Source: Candidatus Competibacteraceae bacterium (GTDB lineage Bacteria > Pseudomonadota > Gammaproteobacteria > Competibacterales > Competibacteraceae). Taken from it: a stretch of DNA of 6,349 bases. Both the position numbers and the translations under genes were made by a program. Positions 5,864-6,349 of the stretch are shown piece by piece. Each line of letters opens with the position of its first letter. Position 1 is the stretch's first letter. Below the pieces are notes generated by a model. The model saw only the letters and a list, made by a program, of their open reading frames with translations, did no database searches and was not told the DNA's origin. The stretch spans positions 1-6,349 of the forward strand of contig SKOM01000067.1 in NCBI GenBank assembly GCA_007120095.1, written 5' to 3'.

Positions 5864-6241
5864 ATGATTACCCAAGGTACGTTCTCGTTTCTGCCCGCAC
5901 TCAGTAACGAGCAAATTCTTAAACAACTGAAATACTGTATCGACCAAGGCTGGGCGGTGAATGTGGAGTACACCGATGATCCCCATCCGCGCAACACCTA
6001 TTGGGAAATGTGGGGCCTGCCAATGTTTGATCTGCGCGATCCGGCCGGCATTTTAATGGAGATTAACGACTGTCGCAAAGCTCATGGAGAAAGCTATATC
6101 CGGGTTTCAGCCTTTGATAACACTAAAGGCTGGGAGAGTATCCGGTTGTCATTCATCGTCAACCGTCCCAGCGTAGAGCGCCAATACCGCTTAGAGCGAA
6201 CCGAGGTGGCCAGTCGCCAGCAACGTTACGCCATTCGTTAA
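5864..6241 (+). CDS. cbbS: RuBisCO small subunit, red-type
   Basis: This 125-aa protein is the small subunit that caps the L8 core to form the L8S8 holoenzyme. It opens with MITQGTFSFLPALSNEQI (1-18) and has the family hallmarks QLKYCIDQGWAVNVEYTDD (21-39), RNTYWEMWGLPMFDLRD (43-59) and CRKAHGESYIRVSAFDN (70-86). Red-type small subunits differ from green-type ones in having a short loop between the first two strands and a C-terminal beta-hairpin extension that lines the central channel of the holoenzyme. Here that extension is seen as SFIVNRPSVERQYRL (96-110) followed by a terminal RYAIR (121-125). Length is near the low end of red-type small subunits, some of which run to about 140 aa. It is co-transcribed with cbbL (13-bp gap) and cbbX (10-bp gap). 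Confidence 0.96.
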   Translation: MITQGTFSFLPALSNEQILKQLKYCIDQGWAVNVEYTDDPHPRNTYWEMWGLPMFDLRDPAGILMEINDCRKAHGESYIRVSAFDNTKGWESIRLSFIVNRPSVERQYRLERTEVASRQQRYAIR

Positions 6242-6243
6242 GG
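6240..6243 (+). promoter_or_regulatory. Ribosome binding site for cbbX, overlapping the cbbS stop
   Basis: AAGG overlaps the TAA of cbbS (6239-6241), with eight bases before the cbbX ATG at 6252. This suggests cbbX is translated in coupling with cbbS. Confidence 0.6.
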
Positions 6244-6251
6244 CCTACCCT

Positions 6252-6349
6252 ATGACTGAACCCGCTGAACCAGTACCTGATAGCGTCAATCTCGACGCTG
6301 AACGTCAAGGCTCCGGGATCGACGCCGTACTCGACCAGCTCGACACCGA
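6252..6349 (+). CDS. cbbX: Red-type RuBisCO activase CbbX, N-terminal fragment
   Basis: Only the first 32 codons are in the window; the frame is open to the right edge. The protein starts MTEPAEPVPDSVNLDAERQG and reaches SGIDAVLDQLDT (21-32), matching the N-terminus of CbbX, in which a variable acidic leader precedes SGIxxVLDQLDxELIGL and then the AAA+ ATPase core. CbbX forms a hexameric motor that, activated by RuBP, threads the CbbL C-terminal tail to release inhibitory sugar phosphates from red-type RuBisCO. The Walker motifs lie outside the window. The position directly after cbbS, with a 10-bp gap, is the standard red-type gene order and supports the call despite the short fragment. Confidence 0.88.
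   Translation, partial: MTEPAEPVPDSVNLDAERQGSGIDAVLDQLDT

Noticed and set aside
5540..6241. A 233-aa frame ending at the cbbS stop
   Set aside because: Its second half is cbbS itself; the first part is an out-of-frame reading of cbbL. The strong TAAGGAG before 5864 fixes the true cbbS start.
1..6349. Mobile elements, CRISPR arrays, tRNA genes or riboswitches
   Set aside because: Nothing of these types was seen by eye: no transposase-like frame, spaced direct repeats or tRNA-like T-loop sequence, and the intergenic gaps are too short for most riboswitches.

Overview
This window reads as part of the chromosome of an autotrophic proteobacterium, probably a beta- or gammaproteobacterium. The basis is a red-type (form IC-like) RuBisCO operon with a divergently transcribed CbbR regulator, embedded in densely packed genes with overlapping starts and stops. 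The genus cannot be fixed from this sequence. No tRNA, rRNA, CRISPR array, insertion sequence or phage gene was seen.

Right half (about 4291-6349, plus strand): an AT-rich 108-bp intergenic region carries likely CbbR operators and the promoter of the operon cbbL (RuBisCO large subunit), cbbS (small subunit) and cbbX (AAA+ RuBisCO activase, cut off by the window edge). The spacers are 13 and 10 bp, and a Shine-Dalgarno-like sequence abuts or overlaps each preceding stop codon. The products form the L8S8 carbon-fixing enzyme of the Calvin-Benson-Bassham cycle and the motor that frees it from inhibitory sugar phosphates. CbbR, encoded leftward from the same intergenic region, is the expected activator.

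Left half (1-3292, minus strand): downstream of cbbR, and on the same strand, lies a compact run of four genes. In transcription order these are an unrecognised 129-aa protein, a short divergent DUF255/YyaL-type thioredoxin-fold protein, an ELM1-family (DUF1022) GT-B-like protein, and the start of a probable family 10 (fucosyltransferase-like) glycosyltransferase. The last three overlap by 4 and 8 bp, so they are very probably co-translated. A role in surface-glycan synthesis or processing is a reasonable inference for them but is not proven. No terminator is evident between cbbR and this run, so read-through from cbbR is possible.

The points most worth a second look are three TNA half-sites exactly 10 bp apart in the cbbR-cbbL region, the DUF255 protein with altered family motifs and an apparent internal deletion, and the DUF255-ELM1-GT10 overlapping cassette. 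The carbon-fixation genes themselves look conventional and intact, and I found no clear evidence of a wholly new system.
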